Positions 37,196 through 46,256 of a DNA stretch of 64,000 nt are shown here, piece by piece. The DNA is from JACKCR01 sp041390305. Lineage in GTDB: Bacteria; Eisenbacteria; RBG-16-71-46; CAIMUX01. The notes below the pieces were generated by a model. That model saw only the letters and a program-made list of their open reading frames with translations. It had not been told where the DNA came from and made no database searches. The translations under genes were made by a program, and so were the position numbers. Each line of letters opens with the position of its first letter. Within the stretch, counting starts at the first letter, position 1. The stretch is from contig JAWKQE010000002.1 in assembly GCA_041390305.1 (NCBI GenBank), positions 269,519-333,518 of the forward strand, written 5' to 3'.

Positions 37196-37627
37196 TCAGC
37201 TTCGGCTCCGCGACTTCTCCTGCTTCCTGAGATGCGTCACCGACTCCTTGATCAGCCGCCGCAGCACCTTCTCGTCCACGTCTGAGAGCCGGTTCAGGTA
37301 GAGGCACGACTTCCCTGTCTTGTGCTTCCCGAGCCTCGCCATCAGTTCATCGTACTTCGAAAAGCCCGACATGATGTAGAGGACGAGGTTCGCCTTGCGC
37401 GGTGAGAATCCGACCAGCATCCAGTCACCTTCGCGGCCACTTTCGTACACGTAGTGGTAGCTGCCGAAGCCGATGATACTCTCTCCCCACATCTCCGGCT
37501 TCTCGCCGGTCACGTCCTCCATGATCGCCGCGACCTTCTTGGCGTCCTCGCGGCGACCCTGGTGCTCGACTGAGTCGAGGAACGACGAGACACTCTTCTC
37601 GGTTCGTTGAGTCTTGATCTCGGCCAC
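37196..37627 (-). CDS. DUF1801 (YdhG-like) domain protein
   Basis: 143 residues from GTG 37627, chosen because GGAGG lies 5 nt upstream and the family begins with an AEIKTQ...SV-like segment. Conserved blocks include EMWGESIIGFGSYHYVYESG, WMLVGFSPRKANLVLYIM and LARL-type GKHKTGKSCLY. The family fold is alpha/beta and the cellular role is poorly defined. This copy belongs to a subgroup different from the fragment at 35.5 kb. Confidence 0.87.
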   Translation of the reverse strand: MAEIKTQRTEKSVSSFLDSVEHQGRREDAKKVAAIMEDVTGEKPEMWGESIIGFGSYHYVYESGREGDWMLVGFSPRKANLVLYIMSGFSKYDELMARLGKHKTGKSCLYLNRLSDVDEKVLRRLIKESVTHLRKQEKSRSRS

Positions 37628-37725
37628 AGATGCCTCCTCGAAGCAGTTTTCATCACGCGGAATTCGTTCCATGATACCCTAGGCACGGCTCAGGCTCCCC
37701 GTGTGCAATCGAGGTCGTTCTGGCG

Positions 37726-40260
37726 GTGATGCCGCCGGGATCACGAACACATCCCAGCTTGCCGTTCCAGGCGGAGGGATCGGTGCGCGTTCCGAACTAC
37801 AAGATCCTCGAGTTGCTGTCTTCCGGTGGGATGGGGTCGGTCTACCTCGCGCAGGACGAGCGCCTGCCGAGAAAGGTCGCGATCAAGGTCGTCAAAGGGG
37901 ACGGCTCCGAGGACGCGCACCGAAGGCTTGTGACCGAGGCCAGGATCGCCGCGGCGCTCAGTCATCCCAACATCTGCACCGTGTTCGAGGTTGGCGAGAC
38001 CGACGACGGACGACCTTTCATCGTCATGGAGTATCTTCCCGAACCGACCCTCGCCGAGGTCCGACTGACCGCCGCCCAGGTCCTCGAGGTGGGGATCCAA
38101 GCAGCGGACGCGCTGGCGGAAGCGCACTCACATGGTGTGGTCCACCGGGACATCAAGCCAGGGAACCTCGTTCGGACGAAGCGGGGTCACCTCAAGGTGC
38201 TGGACTTCGGGATCGCCGCGATCCGGTCGAGTCACGGACTCGCGCTCCACGAAGCTTCGGATGATGTCGCAACGTCCAGTCGCGGGGCGGGGACCCTTGC
38301 CTTCATGAGTCCGGAACAGGTCCGACGGGACGCGATCGACTACCGAAGCGACATCTTCAGTCTCGGCGCGACCCTCTACATTCTGGCCACGGGAGTGCCA
38401 CCCTTTGTTGGCTCGAGCGCCGGAGAGCTGTGCCGCGCGATCTGCGACGAGCTCCCGCTGCCCGTGTCGACTTCGAACCAGTCCTTCCCGAAGGCCTTCG
38501 ACCGGATCATCGAAACCGCAATGGAGAAGAAGCCGGAGAGCAGGTTCTCCAGCGCGTCGGCGATGAAGGTCGCTCTGGAGCACGTCGCGCGTGCGTACCA
38601 GAGTCATGAGGTTTCCCAACCGTCGCCCGTTGCTGGCGGTTCGACTCGAATCCACAATGTGCTTCCCGAGCGGCCGAGGCTGGTCGTGCTTCCCCTCGTG
38701 GCATCTGGCCCAGATGACTCGGATCGTGCGCTTTGCCAGGGTATCGCAAATGCGATCGCATCCGCGATCGGACAGCCACGACTTGGAGTGTGGAGCCGAT
38801 ACTGCGTACTGCCGATGTCAGACGTCCAGTCACGTGATGTGCAAACCGTTCAGGCCGCCCAGTCGGAACTCGGGGCCTCGGTGGTGCTCACGGGAACCGT
38901 CACTCGGGGCGCCGGTCAGGTGTCAGTACTTCTTCAGTTGGTGGACGCCGCGGACTCACGGGTGTTGTCTGCGACCAGGGTAGAGCGGAGATCGGAAAGT
39001 GAGGGACTTCTAGAGGAGGAGATCCTGCATGAGGTCCTGAAGCTCCTGGAGATCGACGCTGTCGAGGTTGGAACCGACGATGAAACTCGATCGCTGGGCT
39101 CGACCAGAGATGCGTCCGCCTACTCGCTCTACCTGGCGGGGATCGGTCACCTCACCGACTTTCAGGACGTCGGTCGTGTTCGTGCGGCGATCGAAGTGCT
39201 CGAGCGGGCCGTCGAATCCGATCCACAGTTCGCGCTCGCCTACGCAAAGCTCGGAGAAGCCTGCTGGCGAATGTACGAGCGGACGAAGGGGATCCAGTGG
39301 ACCGAGCGGGCGAAGATGCACTGCCGCCGAGCTGGAGAGCTGGAACGGTCTCTTCCTCAGATTCACGTGACGCTTGGACTCGTTGCTCACGGACTCGGCC
39401 GGTCACAGGAAGCGCTTCAAAGTCTTCTACTGGCCAAGTCGCTCGACGCGACCAACCCGGAGGTCCTTCTCCCACTAGGCCGTGTCTATGAAGCGCTTCG
39501 GGACTATGACAGCGCCGAACAGGCCCTCCGACTCGCGGTGCGAGTCAAACCGGACTACTGGGGGAGCCACAACGCACTTGGAGCTTTCCTCTACCGACGG
39601 AATCGTTTCGACGAGGCCGCAGACCAGTTTGCCGAAGTGGTCAGGCTGATACCGGACAGCGGATGGGGGCAGAGCAACCTGGGAAGTCTATACCATGCAA
39701 TGGGGCGGCTCGACGAAGCCGAACAGATGCTCTCGAGTTCCTACGATCGGTGCCGGGATTATACAACGGCCTCGAATCTCGGAACTCTGTGCTGGAGTCG
39801 GGGTGAGTTCCGGAAGGCCCGCCAGTGGTTCTCGGAAGCGATCGGGATCAACGATCGCGATCACAGGATGTGGGCCTACCGTGGAGCATCCGGGTACCAT
39901 GCTGATCGTTCTGACCTTTCGTGGCGTGACGATACGATCCGTGCGATCGAACTGGCGGAGGCCGAGCTCGCGGTGGATGGGAACGACGACAGGGCGAAGG
40001 CGAGCATCGTCTCCTACTTCGGGTACTTGGGGGACGAAGCGCGAGCACGGGCCTGGCTTGCCAGGATGGGCCCAGCGGAAGGGTGGCAACCCGATCTGCA
40101 CCTGCTCATCGCGATAGCGTTCGAGATGCTCGGTCACCGCTCCGAAGCGGTGACCCACGTCAATGCGGCGAGAGCGCGGGGAGTACACCCAGCGATGATC
40201 GAAGGCGATCCCGTTCTCTCCAGGCTGACCGAAGGTGAGACGGACGTCTCGGGGAGGTAG
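37726..40260 (+). CDS. Ser/Thr protein kinase with FlgO/TolB-like and TPR domains
   Basis: 844 residues; GTG 37726 and ATG 37729 are adjacent in-frame starts. The kinase domain begins at ~25 (LLSSGGMGSVYLAQD), with HRDIKPGN near 140 and LDFGIAAI. A middle domain (~315-440: RLVVLPLVASGPDDSDRALC, VVLTGTVTRGAGQVSVLLQL) matches the FlgO/TolB-N-like module common in multidomain kinases and adenylate cyclases. TPR repeats occupy ~465-790 (FALAYAKLGEACWRMYE, SNLGSLYHAMGRLDEAEQM). No transmembrane helix is seen. It is followed after one base by a small gene with its own ribosome-binding site. Targets are unknown. Confidence 0.9.
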   Translation: MMPPGSRTHPSLPFQAEGSVRVPNYKILELLSSGGMGSVYLAQDERLPRKVAIKVVKGDGSEDAHRRLVTEARIAAALSHPNICTVFEVGETDDGRPFIVMEYLPEPTLAEVRLTAAQVLEVGIQAADALAEAHSHGVVHRDIKPGNLVRTKRGHLKVLDFGIAAIRSSHGLALHEASDDVATSSRGAGTLAFMSPEQVRRDAIDYRSDIFSLGATLYILATGVPPFVGSSAGELCRAICDELPLPVSTSNQSFPKAFDRIIETAMEKKPESRFSSASAMKVALEHVARAYQSHEVSQPSPVAGGSTRIHNVLPERPRLVVLPLVASGPDDSDRALCQGIANAIASAIGQPRLGVWSRYCVLPMSDVQSRDVQTVQAAQSELGASVVLTGTVTRGAGQVSVLLQLVDAADSRVLSATRVERRSESEGLLEEEILHEVLKLLEIDAVEVGTDDETRSLGSTRDASAYSLYLAGIGHLTDFQDVGRVRAAIEVLERAVESDPQFALAYAKLGEACWRMYERTKGIQWTERAKMHCRRAGELERSLPQIHVTLGLVAHGLGRSQEALQSLLLAKSLDATNPEVLLPLGRVYEALRDYDSAEQALRLAVRVKPDYWGSHNALGAFLYRRNRFDEAADQFAEVVRLIPDSGWGQSNLGSLYHAMGRLDEAEQMLSSSYDRCRDYTTASNLGTLCWSRGEFRKARQWFSEAIGINDRDHRMWAYRGASGYHADRSDLSWRDDTIRAIELAEAELAVDGNDDRAKASIVSYFGYLGDEARARAWLARMGPAEGWQPDLHLLIAIAFEMLGHRSEAVTHVNAARARGVHPAMIEGDPVLSRLTEGETDVSGR

Positions 40261-40261
40261 C

Positions 40262-40564
40262 ATGACGAAGGACGAGTTGCGAGAGGGGTGTGATGACAAG
40301 GACTCGAAGGTCGGGGCGTGGTGCATCGTTCGGCGCGGGTCCGCACCGCGTCCAGGTTTCATCGTGAGAGCCTCCCACGCCCGTCTGGAGAAGTCAGATC
40401 TGGTTCTGTCGTACGAGATCGCCGCTACACGGACTCTTGATGTCCGCTTCGGATGCAACGACCCCAAGTGTCTCGTCGCGATCGAGAAACAGCAGGTGCA
40501 TCAGCACATGGCCGATTGGCGAGTCAGCTTTGAAGCTGGATTCGACCGAGGTATCTCGAAGTAA
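40262..40564 (+). CDS. Small hypothetical protein downstream of a Ser/Thr kinase
   Basis: 100 residues from ATG 40262, with GGGAGG overlapping the kinase's stop region. The gap to the kinase is one base, so the pair is co-translated. The sequence has mixed alpha/beta character (SKVGAWCIVRRG, LVLSYEIAATRTLDVRFGC, QQVHQHMADWRVSFEAGFD) and three cysteines. No family is recognised. Coupling to the kinase suggests a substrate, modulator or sensor partner, but that is context only. Confidence 0.6.
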   Translation: MTKDELREGCDDKDSKVGAWCIVRRGSAPRPGFIVRASHARLEKSDLVLSYEIAATRTLDVRFGCNDPKCLVAIEKQQVHQHMADWRVSFEAGFDRGISK

Positions 40565-40566
40565 GG

Positions 40567-40734
40567 ATGAACGAAGGTACCCTAGACGTGCCCCAGGCGC
40601 ACACTCTTGCGCTCGAGTTCAGCCTCCGGGTCCTTGGAGTGCTGAAAGTCGTCTTCGAGTTCAAGGACTGCTGCTTGGAGGAAAGCAGCAAGTGCGATCC
40701 TCCCATCCATCCACAGATGATCATCAAGGAGTGA
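40567..40734 (+). CDS. Possible 55-residue microprotein
   Basis: ATG 40567 lies two bases after the stop of the previous small gene. The frame reads MNEGTLDVPQAHTLALEFSL, then RVLGVLKVVFEFKDCCLE and ends MIIKE. Composition is protein-like, with balanced acidic and hydrophobic residues, unlike the Arg-rich shadow frames around it. The start has only a weak AGG, so it would depend on translational coupling. It could also be a chance open frame. Confidence 0.4.
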   Translation: MNEGTLDVPQAHTLALEFSLRVLGVLKVVFEFKDCCLEESSKCDPPIHPQMIIKE

Positions 40735-40786
40735 TACTCAAGATCGTACTCTCGGCACTTGTTGACTTCATGCGACCTGTGCGCGG

Positions 40787-42358
40787 TCAGGACGTCCAGA
40801 CCGCGCACCGCCATCGTTTCCGTTCCGCGTCGGCGTCGAACGCCTCTACCGGGCCGGACATCGGTGGAATCTCGCGCACCGTCGCGACGGCGCCGTACCC
40901 CGTGGCGTCGGGCGACGGCTCACCCACCCCGCCTCTCGACCCGCCCGACGCGAACCGGAGCCGTAGTGGGAACCGGCACCTAGGCCGCAGGACCACGGGT
41001 CGACCGCGACCGGAGGGTTCGCTGTCGTTCGTGGCGCTGTCCGCACCCAGCTGAAACACACCGAAGATCGCCCCTCGCGCATCCTCGCGAACGAACGCGA
41101 TCACGTCGTCATGGTCGTGCTTAAGGAACCGGATCGGCGCTCCCTCGGAGCCACTTCGCAGGAGCGGAGATTCCCGTCGGATCGCCGCGAGTTCTCGGTA
41201 CAGCCGGGAGAATGCGTGTTCCCGTGATTCTTCCGGCCACGGGATCTCGTCCTTCTCGAAGAACGCGAGTCGCCGTTTCGATCCCGCCTCCTGTCCGTTG
41301 TAGATGAGCGGGATGCCGGGGAAGACGAAGCTCAGCACCGCCCCGAGTTCGGCGCCGTCGCGGCCGAGCCGATGAAACACGCTCCCGGTCCAGGAGTTCG
41401 CGTCGTGGTTCGACGTCATCTGCATGCGGAGTGCGTCCGCGGGATAGGCGCGGAGGTCACGCCGCAGGAGTGCCTCGAGTTCGCGCGCACGGAACGGCTT
41501 CCTCTCCTGAGGGGTGTCGCCGAGTCCGTGCGGGATCCGGTGACCTCGTCTCACGTCCTCCAAGCCCCGTTGCAGCGTCCATCCGTACGTCGCGTCGAAC
41601 GCGTCGTCGTGCATTCCGGGTCCATCCGCTTCGGCCAGGAGGAAGACTTCACGCAGACGACGCAGACGGATTCTCGTCTCCTGCCAGAAGCGGAGCGGTA
41701 GAAACGCGGCGACGTCGCATCGGAAGCCGGCGACGCCGTGATCACGCACCCAGAACTCCATGCACGACTGCATCTCGTCCCAGAGGGCGCGGGTGTGGGG
41801 TGGGACTTTCGGCCCACTCCCGCTCGTGCCGCGGGTAGCGGCGCTCGCTCCCCGTCCGCCGGTGCCCGTCTTCCTCGACGGAAGCGTCTCGCGAATGCCG
41901 GACTCCGTTCCGTAGTCGAGCTGCGCGACGTCCGTCCAGTCCGGCACCGGAGGCAGGATCCGGCCGTCCGGATCGCGTCGATACCATTCGGGGTGCTTCC
42001 GGATCCACGGGTGGTCCCACGCCGTGTGGTTCGGCACCCAATCGAGGATCACTTCCATCCCGTGCTCGTTCGCCGCGCGCACGGTGCGGTCGAAGTCCCT
42101 CATCGTGCCGTGCTCGGGGTTCACCTTCCGATAGTCACGAACCGCGTAGTAGCTCCCTAGGCTTCCCTTCCGGCCGACTTCGCCGATCGGATGGATCGGC
42201 ATGAACCAGAGGATGCCGACACCGAGATCCCGAAGCCGGGGGAGATGTGCGCGGAACGCCCGCAGCGTCCCTTCCTGGGTGAACTGCCGGAGGTTGACCT
42301 GATAGAGGGTGCGGTCGAGACACCATCCGGGTGGTCGGGAGCGGCGTCGGTTCTTCAT
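40787..42358 (-). CDS. Cytoplasmic GH13 alpha-amylase-family enzyme
   Basis: 523 residues from ATG 42358 (MKNRRRSRPPGWCLDRTLYQ). No signal peptide is present. GH13 regions are complete: I DWVPNHTAW, II GFRCDVAAF (nucleophile Asp), III FLLAEADG (Glu), IV MTSNHDANSW. Strand motifs VGILWFMPIHPIG and FPGIPLIYNGQEAG are typical of oligosaccharide-acting members. An Arg/Gly/Thr-rich insertion (near 183-205) lies between regions I and II. It probably degrades maltodextrins brought in by the MalEFGK importer, which is inference; exact product specificity is unclear. An upstream open extension in the same frame is Arg/Ser-rich and not credible as protein. Confidence 0.88.
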   Translation of the reverse strand: MKNRRRSRPPGWCLDRTLYQVNLRQFTQEGTLRAFRAHLPRLRDLGVGILWFMPIHPIGEVGRKGSLGSYYAVRDYRKVNPEHGTMRDFDRTVRAANEHGMEVILDWVPNHTAWDHPWIRKHPEWYRRDPDGRILPPVPDWTDVAQLDYGTESGIRETLPSRKTGTGGRGASAATRGTSGSGPKVPPHTRALWDEMQSCMEFWVRDHGVAGFRCDVAAFLPLRFWQETRIRLRRLREVFLLAEADGPGMHDDAFDATYGWTLQRGLEDVRRGHRIPHGLGDTPQERKPFRARELEALLRRDLRAYPADALRMQMTSNHDANSWTGSVFHRLGRDGAELGAVLSFVFPGIPLIYNGQEAGSKRRLAFFEKDEIPWPEESREHAFSRLYRELAAIRRESPLLRSGSEGAPIRFLKHDHDDVIAFVREDARGAIFGVFQLGADSATNDSEPSGRGRPVVLRPRCRFPLRLRFASGGSRGGVGEPSPDATGYGAVATVREIPPMSGPVEAFDADAERKRWRCAVWTS

Positions 42359-42485
42359 GGAAGAAGCTTGCCAGGAATGCGCATCGACGTCATCCAGGGA
42401 CCTGCGGTGCGTGCGGCGATCGACCTCTCGCTGCGGTGAATCCCGCGTCGCCGCAGCCCGCAACCCGCGGCCCTGCAGCCCCGCG

Positions 42486-43292
42486 TCACCAGTCGACGGC
42501 CATCGCCTCCGCGACCGACTCGAGCCGCGCGACGAGCGAGCCATGGTGCTCGAGGTGTGAGGCTTCGATCTGTCGTCGGCCCCAGCGCGCTCCTCCGATG
42601 CTCCCGACCAGCACAGGGCAGTAGTTTGCGAATCCGGCGAAGGCCATGGACCGATTGACCGCCTCGGCAAAGGAGTCCGCCTGGCGGAGGTGATAGACCG
42701 CCGCCGCGAGCACGTCCGGAGCGAATCCGCCGGAGTTGATCTCGTTCTCAGAGCGGACTTGGAGCGCCTGACGGATCCTGGGCTCACTCGACTCGGCGAT
42801 GAGTTGCAGTGCGTCCGGCCAAGCCGTGCCCCTGACGAGGAGGCGGCACAGGCGTACCACTGCCGCCGATGTCTGGCCGGCCAACGGGTGGAAGTGCGTC
42901 AGCCTCGCTTCCTTCATGGCGACCGAGCCGACCGTGGCGTCGGCGATGTGTGCGCTCATCGCGATCGGAGCCGCCCGGTGTGCGGAGTTGCACCCAGCGG
43001 TGAGACCACGGAGTTCCTGATCGACGCGCTGGGCCGCTACCTCGAAGGAGAGGTCCCGGTCGACCCACGAGAGGACCCCCGCGACGGTGGGGCCGGTGTC
43101 GAACGCGCCTTCCCGCCACCACTCGTGGTACCGCTTCCCGAGGTCGTGTCGATCGAACCCTTGGTTCTCCTGCAGGCTCTCTGCGACGAACAGAGCCATC
43201 CGGATCGGTCCACCGATCCGATCACCGGCGGCCAGACCGAGGAGGATGCCTCGCACTCGATCCTGGTTCGATTCCGATCCGTCGCTGTTCAT
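42486..43292 (-). CDS. ADP-ribosylglycohydrolase (DraG-like) family protein
   Basis: 268 residues. The N-terminal GILLGLAAGDRIGGPIRMAL is the family's first metal-binding helix. AFDTGPTVAG corresponds to the usual DDT motif region, NSAHRAAPIAM to the GNG..MR..P block, and THFHPLAGQTSAAVV to the following His motif. Family members remove ADP-ribose from proteins, nucleic acids or small molecules with two magnesium ions. The second Asp of DDT is replaced, so catalytic competence is not certain. It is downstream of the starch-binding gene's terminator on the same strand and appears independently transcribed. Confidence 0.85.
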   Translation of the reverse strand: MNSDGSESNQDRVRGILLGLAAGDRIGGPIRMALFVAESLQENQGFDRHDLGKRYHEWWREGAFDTGPTVAGVLSWVDRDLSFEVAAQRVDQELRGLTAGCNSAHRAAPIAMSAHIADATVGSVAMKEARLTHFHPLAGQTSAAVVRLCRLLVRGTAWPDALQLIAESSEPRIRQALQVRSENEINSGGFAPDVLAAAVYHLRQADSFAEAVNRSMAFAGFANYCPVLVGSIGGARWGRRQIEASHLEHHGSLVARLESVAEAMAVDW

Positions 43293-43417
43293 TCCACTTC
43301 CAAGTCCGCTTCCAAGTCCGCTTTCTCGGGCCTCGTCACTCAGTTCGATGACGATCCGTGTGTGATCCTCACGACCGCCCCTCGATCCTCGGGTGTCCCG
43401 CCTGTTGCACCAAACGC

Positions 43418-43447
43418 AACGGCCCCGAGCATGCGCCCGAGGCCGTT
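43418..43447 (-). terminator. Terminator hairpin of the starch-binding sorting-domain gene
   Basis: AACGGCCCCGAGC and GCCCGAGGCCGTT pair over 13 positions, with only G-U-type or single mismatches, around a 4-nt ATGC loop. It lies 39 nt past the stop of the minus-strand gene ending at 43486. In the minus direction a short GCGTTTGG follows, so the U-run is weak but the stem is strong. Confidence 0.65.
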
Positions 43448-43485
43448 ACTCTATCTCGCAGCCGCCGATCGATCGACCGACGTCC

Positions 43486-45501
43486 TTACCTCACGACCGT
43501 CATGGTCTGCGTCGCCACGCCGTTCTCCAGCGCGACGCGGACGAAGTAGACGCCCGGAGAGAGGTTGCGGCCCGAGCCGTCCTTGCTGTCGAACTCGACC
43601 ACCTGGACGCCCGCGTCGAACGCGCCGTGCGCGAGCACGCGGATCTGACGACCCGACGCGTCGAACACTGCGACGGTACCGTTCGTCGCCGTAGGCGCAA
43701 CGAAGCGGATCGCGGTCCCGTTCGAGAACGGGTTCGGACTCACCGCGAGGTGAAGCGACGGAGCCGACGCGGCCGGATCCGGTGCCGAAGCTGGATCGAG
43801 GCAGAGGTCGTAGATCGCGAGCGGCATCACGAGCGGGTTACTCGTCGAGTACGTCGTGTCGTCGAGGACCAGGCCGCGGTTGCTACCACCCGAGCACTCG
43901 AAGTCGCGGTTGATCGCGAACTTGTACTCGAGGTTCTTGTGGGTTCCCGCGGGGAACGTGAAGCGACCGGAGTAGATCCCGTCGTCCGCCGTATCGTCCG
44001 GAGCGACACCATCGTCGAGCATGTTGATCTTCGGGAGGTCCCAGGTGAACGGCAGCTCGCTTCCGGCGACGCCGACGGAGTCGGCCGCGGTCGGAGGCGT
44101 CTCGAGTCCACTCGTGTCGACCGTCAGGATCACGTCCATCGCGTTGACCGTGAAGTCGCTCGGGGCCTCGTCCTGCCACCAGATGTCGAGCGTGTCTTCG
44201 CCGATCCCGTCGTCGAACGCGTAGTAGTGGTTGCTCGTCGACTCCCACGTCGTGCAGTTGTGGGTGAACTTGTATTCGAGCGCGGAGCCTTCCGGAATGA
44301 GGCCGGTCGTGCAGTCGACCCCGAGCGTGAACTGGTAGGTGCCGGTGTAGACGCTGTCCATGTCCGCATCGAAGAGGAGGTTGTCGCAGGTCGGATCCCA
44401 CGTGAGCGGGGAGGTCGAGCCTTCGACGCCGACCGTGTCCGGCGGCACGGAGTTGTCACGCAGATAGAGGTTCATCCGCGCCTGGAAGGTGAGGCTGAAG
44501 ACCTTGAAGCAGTCGACGTTCGTGACGTTGTTGTTCACGATCGTGTTTCCGGCGAGGTCCTTGATGTTGACCGCCTTGACCGTGTACGCCGTGCCGTAGC
44601 CGAGTGCGCTGCCCAGGGTGAGGATGACCTTGGTCGGGTCCGCCTGGAGGTCGGCGCCCGCGATCGTGATCGCGCCACCACCCGTGATCGAGTAGTTGCC
44701 CGGAACCTCGGCTGTGGCCGCCGTCACCGCCTCGGAGAACTCGACCAGGACCTCGTTGATCGGTTCCTGACCGATCGTGGTCGCCGATGTGACGACCGGA
44801 GGCGTCGTATCACTTCCCGAAGCGCGATCGACACGCGTCGAGTTGAAGAGCTGCGCCTGGGTCGACCAGTCGGTCGCGTTCCAGTCGTCTGCAGGATCGT
44901 TGATCGTGTCCTGCGCGTTGTCACCACCGCCGCCGCCCGTCGAGAAGACCTCGCACCAGATGGTGGCCGGGTCACCGAGAGCCGCACGCGACACCTTCCA
45001 CTCGATCGCGCTCGGAGTGCCCGCGAGCAGTGCCGCATCCGCAGCCGTGCCCTGCTGGGTCCACGCCGCGCCGGTCCAGTGCCAGAGCTGGGTCTTGTTC
45101 TCGTCGTAGGTGCCGCCACCGTCGACCCACCCGTTGAGGCTGTACTCGGGAAGGCCGTTTGGGTTGACGACCGCGACGTTTCTTCCCCAAGCGTCGAACG
45201 TCGCGCCCGCGCCGTCACCGGTGGTGTCGATGTAGAGGAGGTACTTGCCCCAGTTCGTCGTGACTACGTTCTCGTCGATCGTGAAGTAGAAGTACCAGAA
45301 GTCGTTGTCATTGCAGACGTAGAGGTCGAGGAGGTCCATGGCGGCATTGCCCTGCGGGTCGTCGCTCGGATCGCTAGCTTCCGGCGCGTTGTAGACCGCG
45401 TCCAGGACTCCGTCGACGGTCGGGGTGCCGAATCCCGCGGCGAGGGACTGGGTGGCATACCCAGCGGCGAGAGCCGCGACCAGCCAAAGAGTCTTCTTCA
45501 T
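43486..45501 (-). CDS. Secreted multidomain starch-binding-like protein with FlgD-like sorting domain
   Basis: 671 residues from ATG 45501; GAGG lies ~10 nt upstream and a signal peptide follows (MKKTLWLVAALAAGYATQSL). Residues ~25-190 are a DOMON/CBM9-like sandwich (TPTVDGVLDAVYNAPEA, DFWYFYFTIDE). An SbsA/Big_5-like Ig domain is next (VLVEFSEAVTAATAEVPGNY). Two CBM20-like starch-binding-type modules follow (VGVEGSTSPLTWD ... LEYKFTHNCTTWES, and VGVAGSELPFTWD ... LEYKFAINRDFEC). The end (VSPNPFSNGTAIRF ... NLSPGVYFVRVALENG, MTVVR) is a sorting domain. It is divergent from malK and has a hairpin-rich leader. The likely role is surface starch capture. Confidence 0.85.
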   Translation of the reverse strand: MKKTLWLVAALAAGYATQSLAAGFGTPTVDGVLDAVYNAPEASDPSDDPQGNAAMDLLDLYVCNDNDFWYFYFTIDENVVTTNWGKYLLYIDTTGDGAGATFDAWGRNVAVVNPNGLPEYSLNGWVDGGGTYDENKTQLWHWTGAAWTQQGTAADAALLAGTPSAIEWKVSRAALGDPATIWCEVFSTGGGGGDNAQDTINDPADDWNATDWSTQAQLFNSTRVDRASGSDTTPPVVTSATTIGQEPINEVLVEFSEAVTAATAEVPGNYSITGGGAITIAGADLQADPTKVILTLGSALGYGTAYTVKAVNIKDLAGNTIVNNNVTNVDCFKVFSLTFQARMNLYLRDNSVPPDTVGVEGSTSPLTWDPTCDNLLFDADMDSVYTGTYQFTLGVDCTTGLIPEGSALEYKFTHNCTTWESTSNHYYAFDDGIGEDTLDIWWQDEAPSDFTVNAMDVILTVDTSGLETPPTAADSVGVAGSELPFTWDLPKINMLDDGVAPDDTADDGIYSGRFTFPAGTHKNLEYKFAINRDFECSGGSNRGLVLDDTTYSTSNPLVMPLAIYDLCLDPASAPDPAASAPSLHLAVSPNPFSNGTAIRFVAPTATNGTVAVFDASGRQIRVLAHGAFDAGVQVVEFDSKDGSGRNLSPGVYFVRVALENGVATQTMTVVR

Positions 45502-45666
45502 CGTTCGGGTTCCTCTTCTGTCCAGCTCCCGGACCGACCGTCCGGGTGGCCTCCCCGATGTCCAGAGGCGAGGTCGAGGAGGGGTGGAGACGTATCTCGG
45601 TGTCGCATTGCGGACTACCAAGGATAGCACAGTGCATCCAGGAAAGATGATCTCACAAACGGGCCC

Positions 45667-45730
45667 CGTCAGCCTACTGCCGGAGTCGCCTCCGGCGTCG
45701 CCCTGACGTCGGCGTTTCCTTTCGCCGACG
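45667..45730 (-). promoter_or_regulatory. Nested hairpins in the 5' leader of the starch-binding gene
   Basis: CGTCAG (45667-45672) pairs with CTGACG (45703-45708), enclosing GCCGGA/TCCGGC. CGTCGGCG (45707-45714) pairs with CGCCGACG (45723-45730) around an 8-nt purine loop in the minus sense. The two outer helices overlap by two bases and could compete. They lie between element A and the start codon at 45501, a position expected for a leader expression platform. Confidence 0.45.
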
Positions 45731-45753
45731 GGGATGTGCCGATGGTCGGCGTC

Positions 45754-45864
45754 GCCTCGGAGCCGGGGCCCCGCCGCTCTCGAATCGCCGTGCGGCGTTG
45801 GCGTGTTGGCAGCCGCGTTGGTGGCCGGCCTCATATGTTCGCTTCGGGGCCCCGGCTCCGAGGC
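45754..45864 (-). ncRNA. Stem-loop element A, candidate leader RNA or small mobile repeat
   Basis: A perfect 19-bp inverted repeat (GCCTCGGAGCCGGGGCCCC at 45754-45772 and its complement at 45846-45864) encloses 73 nt. Read on the minus strand, the 73-nt loop matches element B at 64 of 73 positions by my alignment. The outer stem bases differ from those of B but pairing is complete. It is ~250 nt upstream of the minus-strand starch-binding gene, in its sense direction. Differences between copies fall in all three codon phases, so a conserved peptide is not supported. Confidence 0.6.
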
Positions 45865-45954
45865 TCGAGGGGGACATGGGCGCTTTCTGGGTGGTGACGG
45901 GTTCGGAAACACCGGTTCGGGCGGGCCCTTCGGCTTGAGGGTATGGGGCGGGGG

Positions 45955-45990
45955 GGCTTCGTGAGAACCGATTAAATTGTAGTGGAGGAG
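45955..45990. promoter_or_regulatory. AT-rich centre of the divergent starch-binding/malK spacer
   Basis: GAACCGATTAAATTGTAGTGG around 45965-45985 is the only AT-rich patch between elements A and B. On the minus strand it offers TACAATTTAAT. Promoters firing outward from here would place A and B in the two leaders. No start site can be fixed from sequence. The remaining spacer, 45991-46256, is C-rich plus a short tandem repeat of CACTCCACCGGCC type near 46190-46225. Confidence 0.3.
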
Positions 45991-46256
45991 GCGTTTAGGT
46001 CGTGGATTGTCCGTGCCGTCTGTGTCGCCAGCTGCCCACGGACCGCTCGGCGGGGCGGGGGCCGGGTGGTCGCGCCGAGGCTGCGCGAGCAATCCGCAAT
46101 CTCCCGACCACAGTCCCCGCCACCCAGTCGGCTCCGTTCGGGCGCCCATCATTTGGCCCCAAGCTCCGCGATCCCCTCCCACTCCACCGGCCCACTCCAC
46201 CGGCCCCCAAACCCCCTCACGCCGCCAGTTCGCCCGACGGCCCGCCCAAACGTGCC

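Noticed and set aside
46185..46230. Short tandem CACTCCACCGGCC-type repeat
   Set aside because: Only two to three degenerate units; treated as low-complexity C-rich sequence with no clear function.
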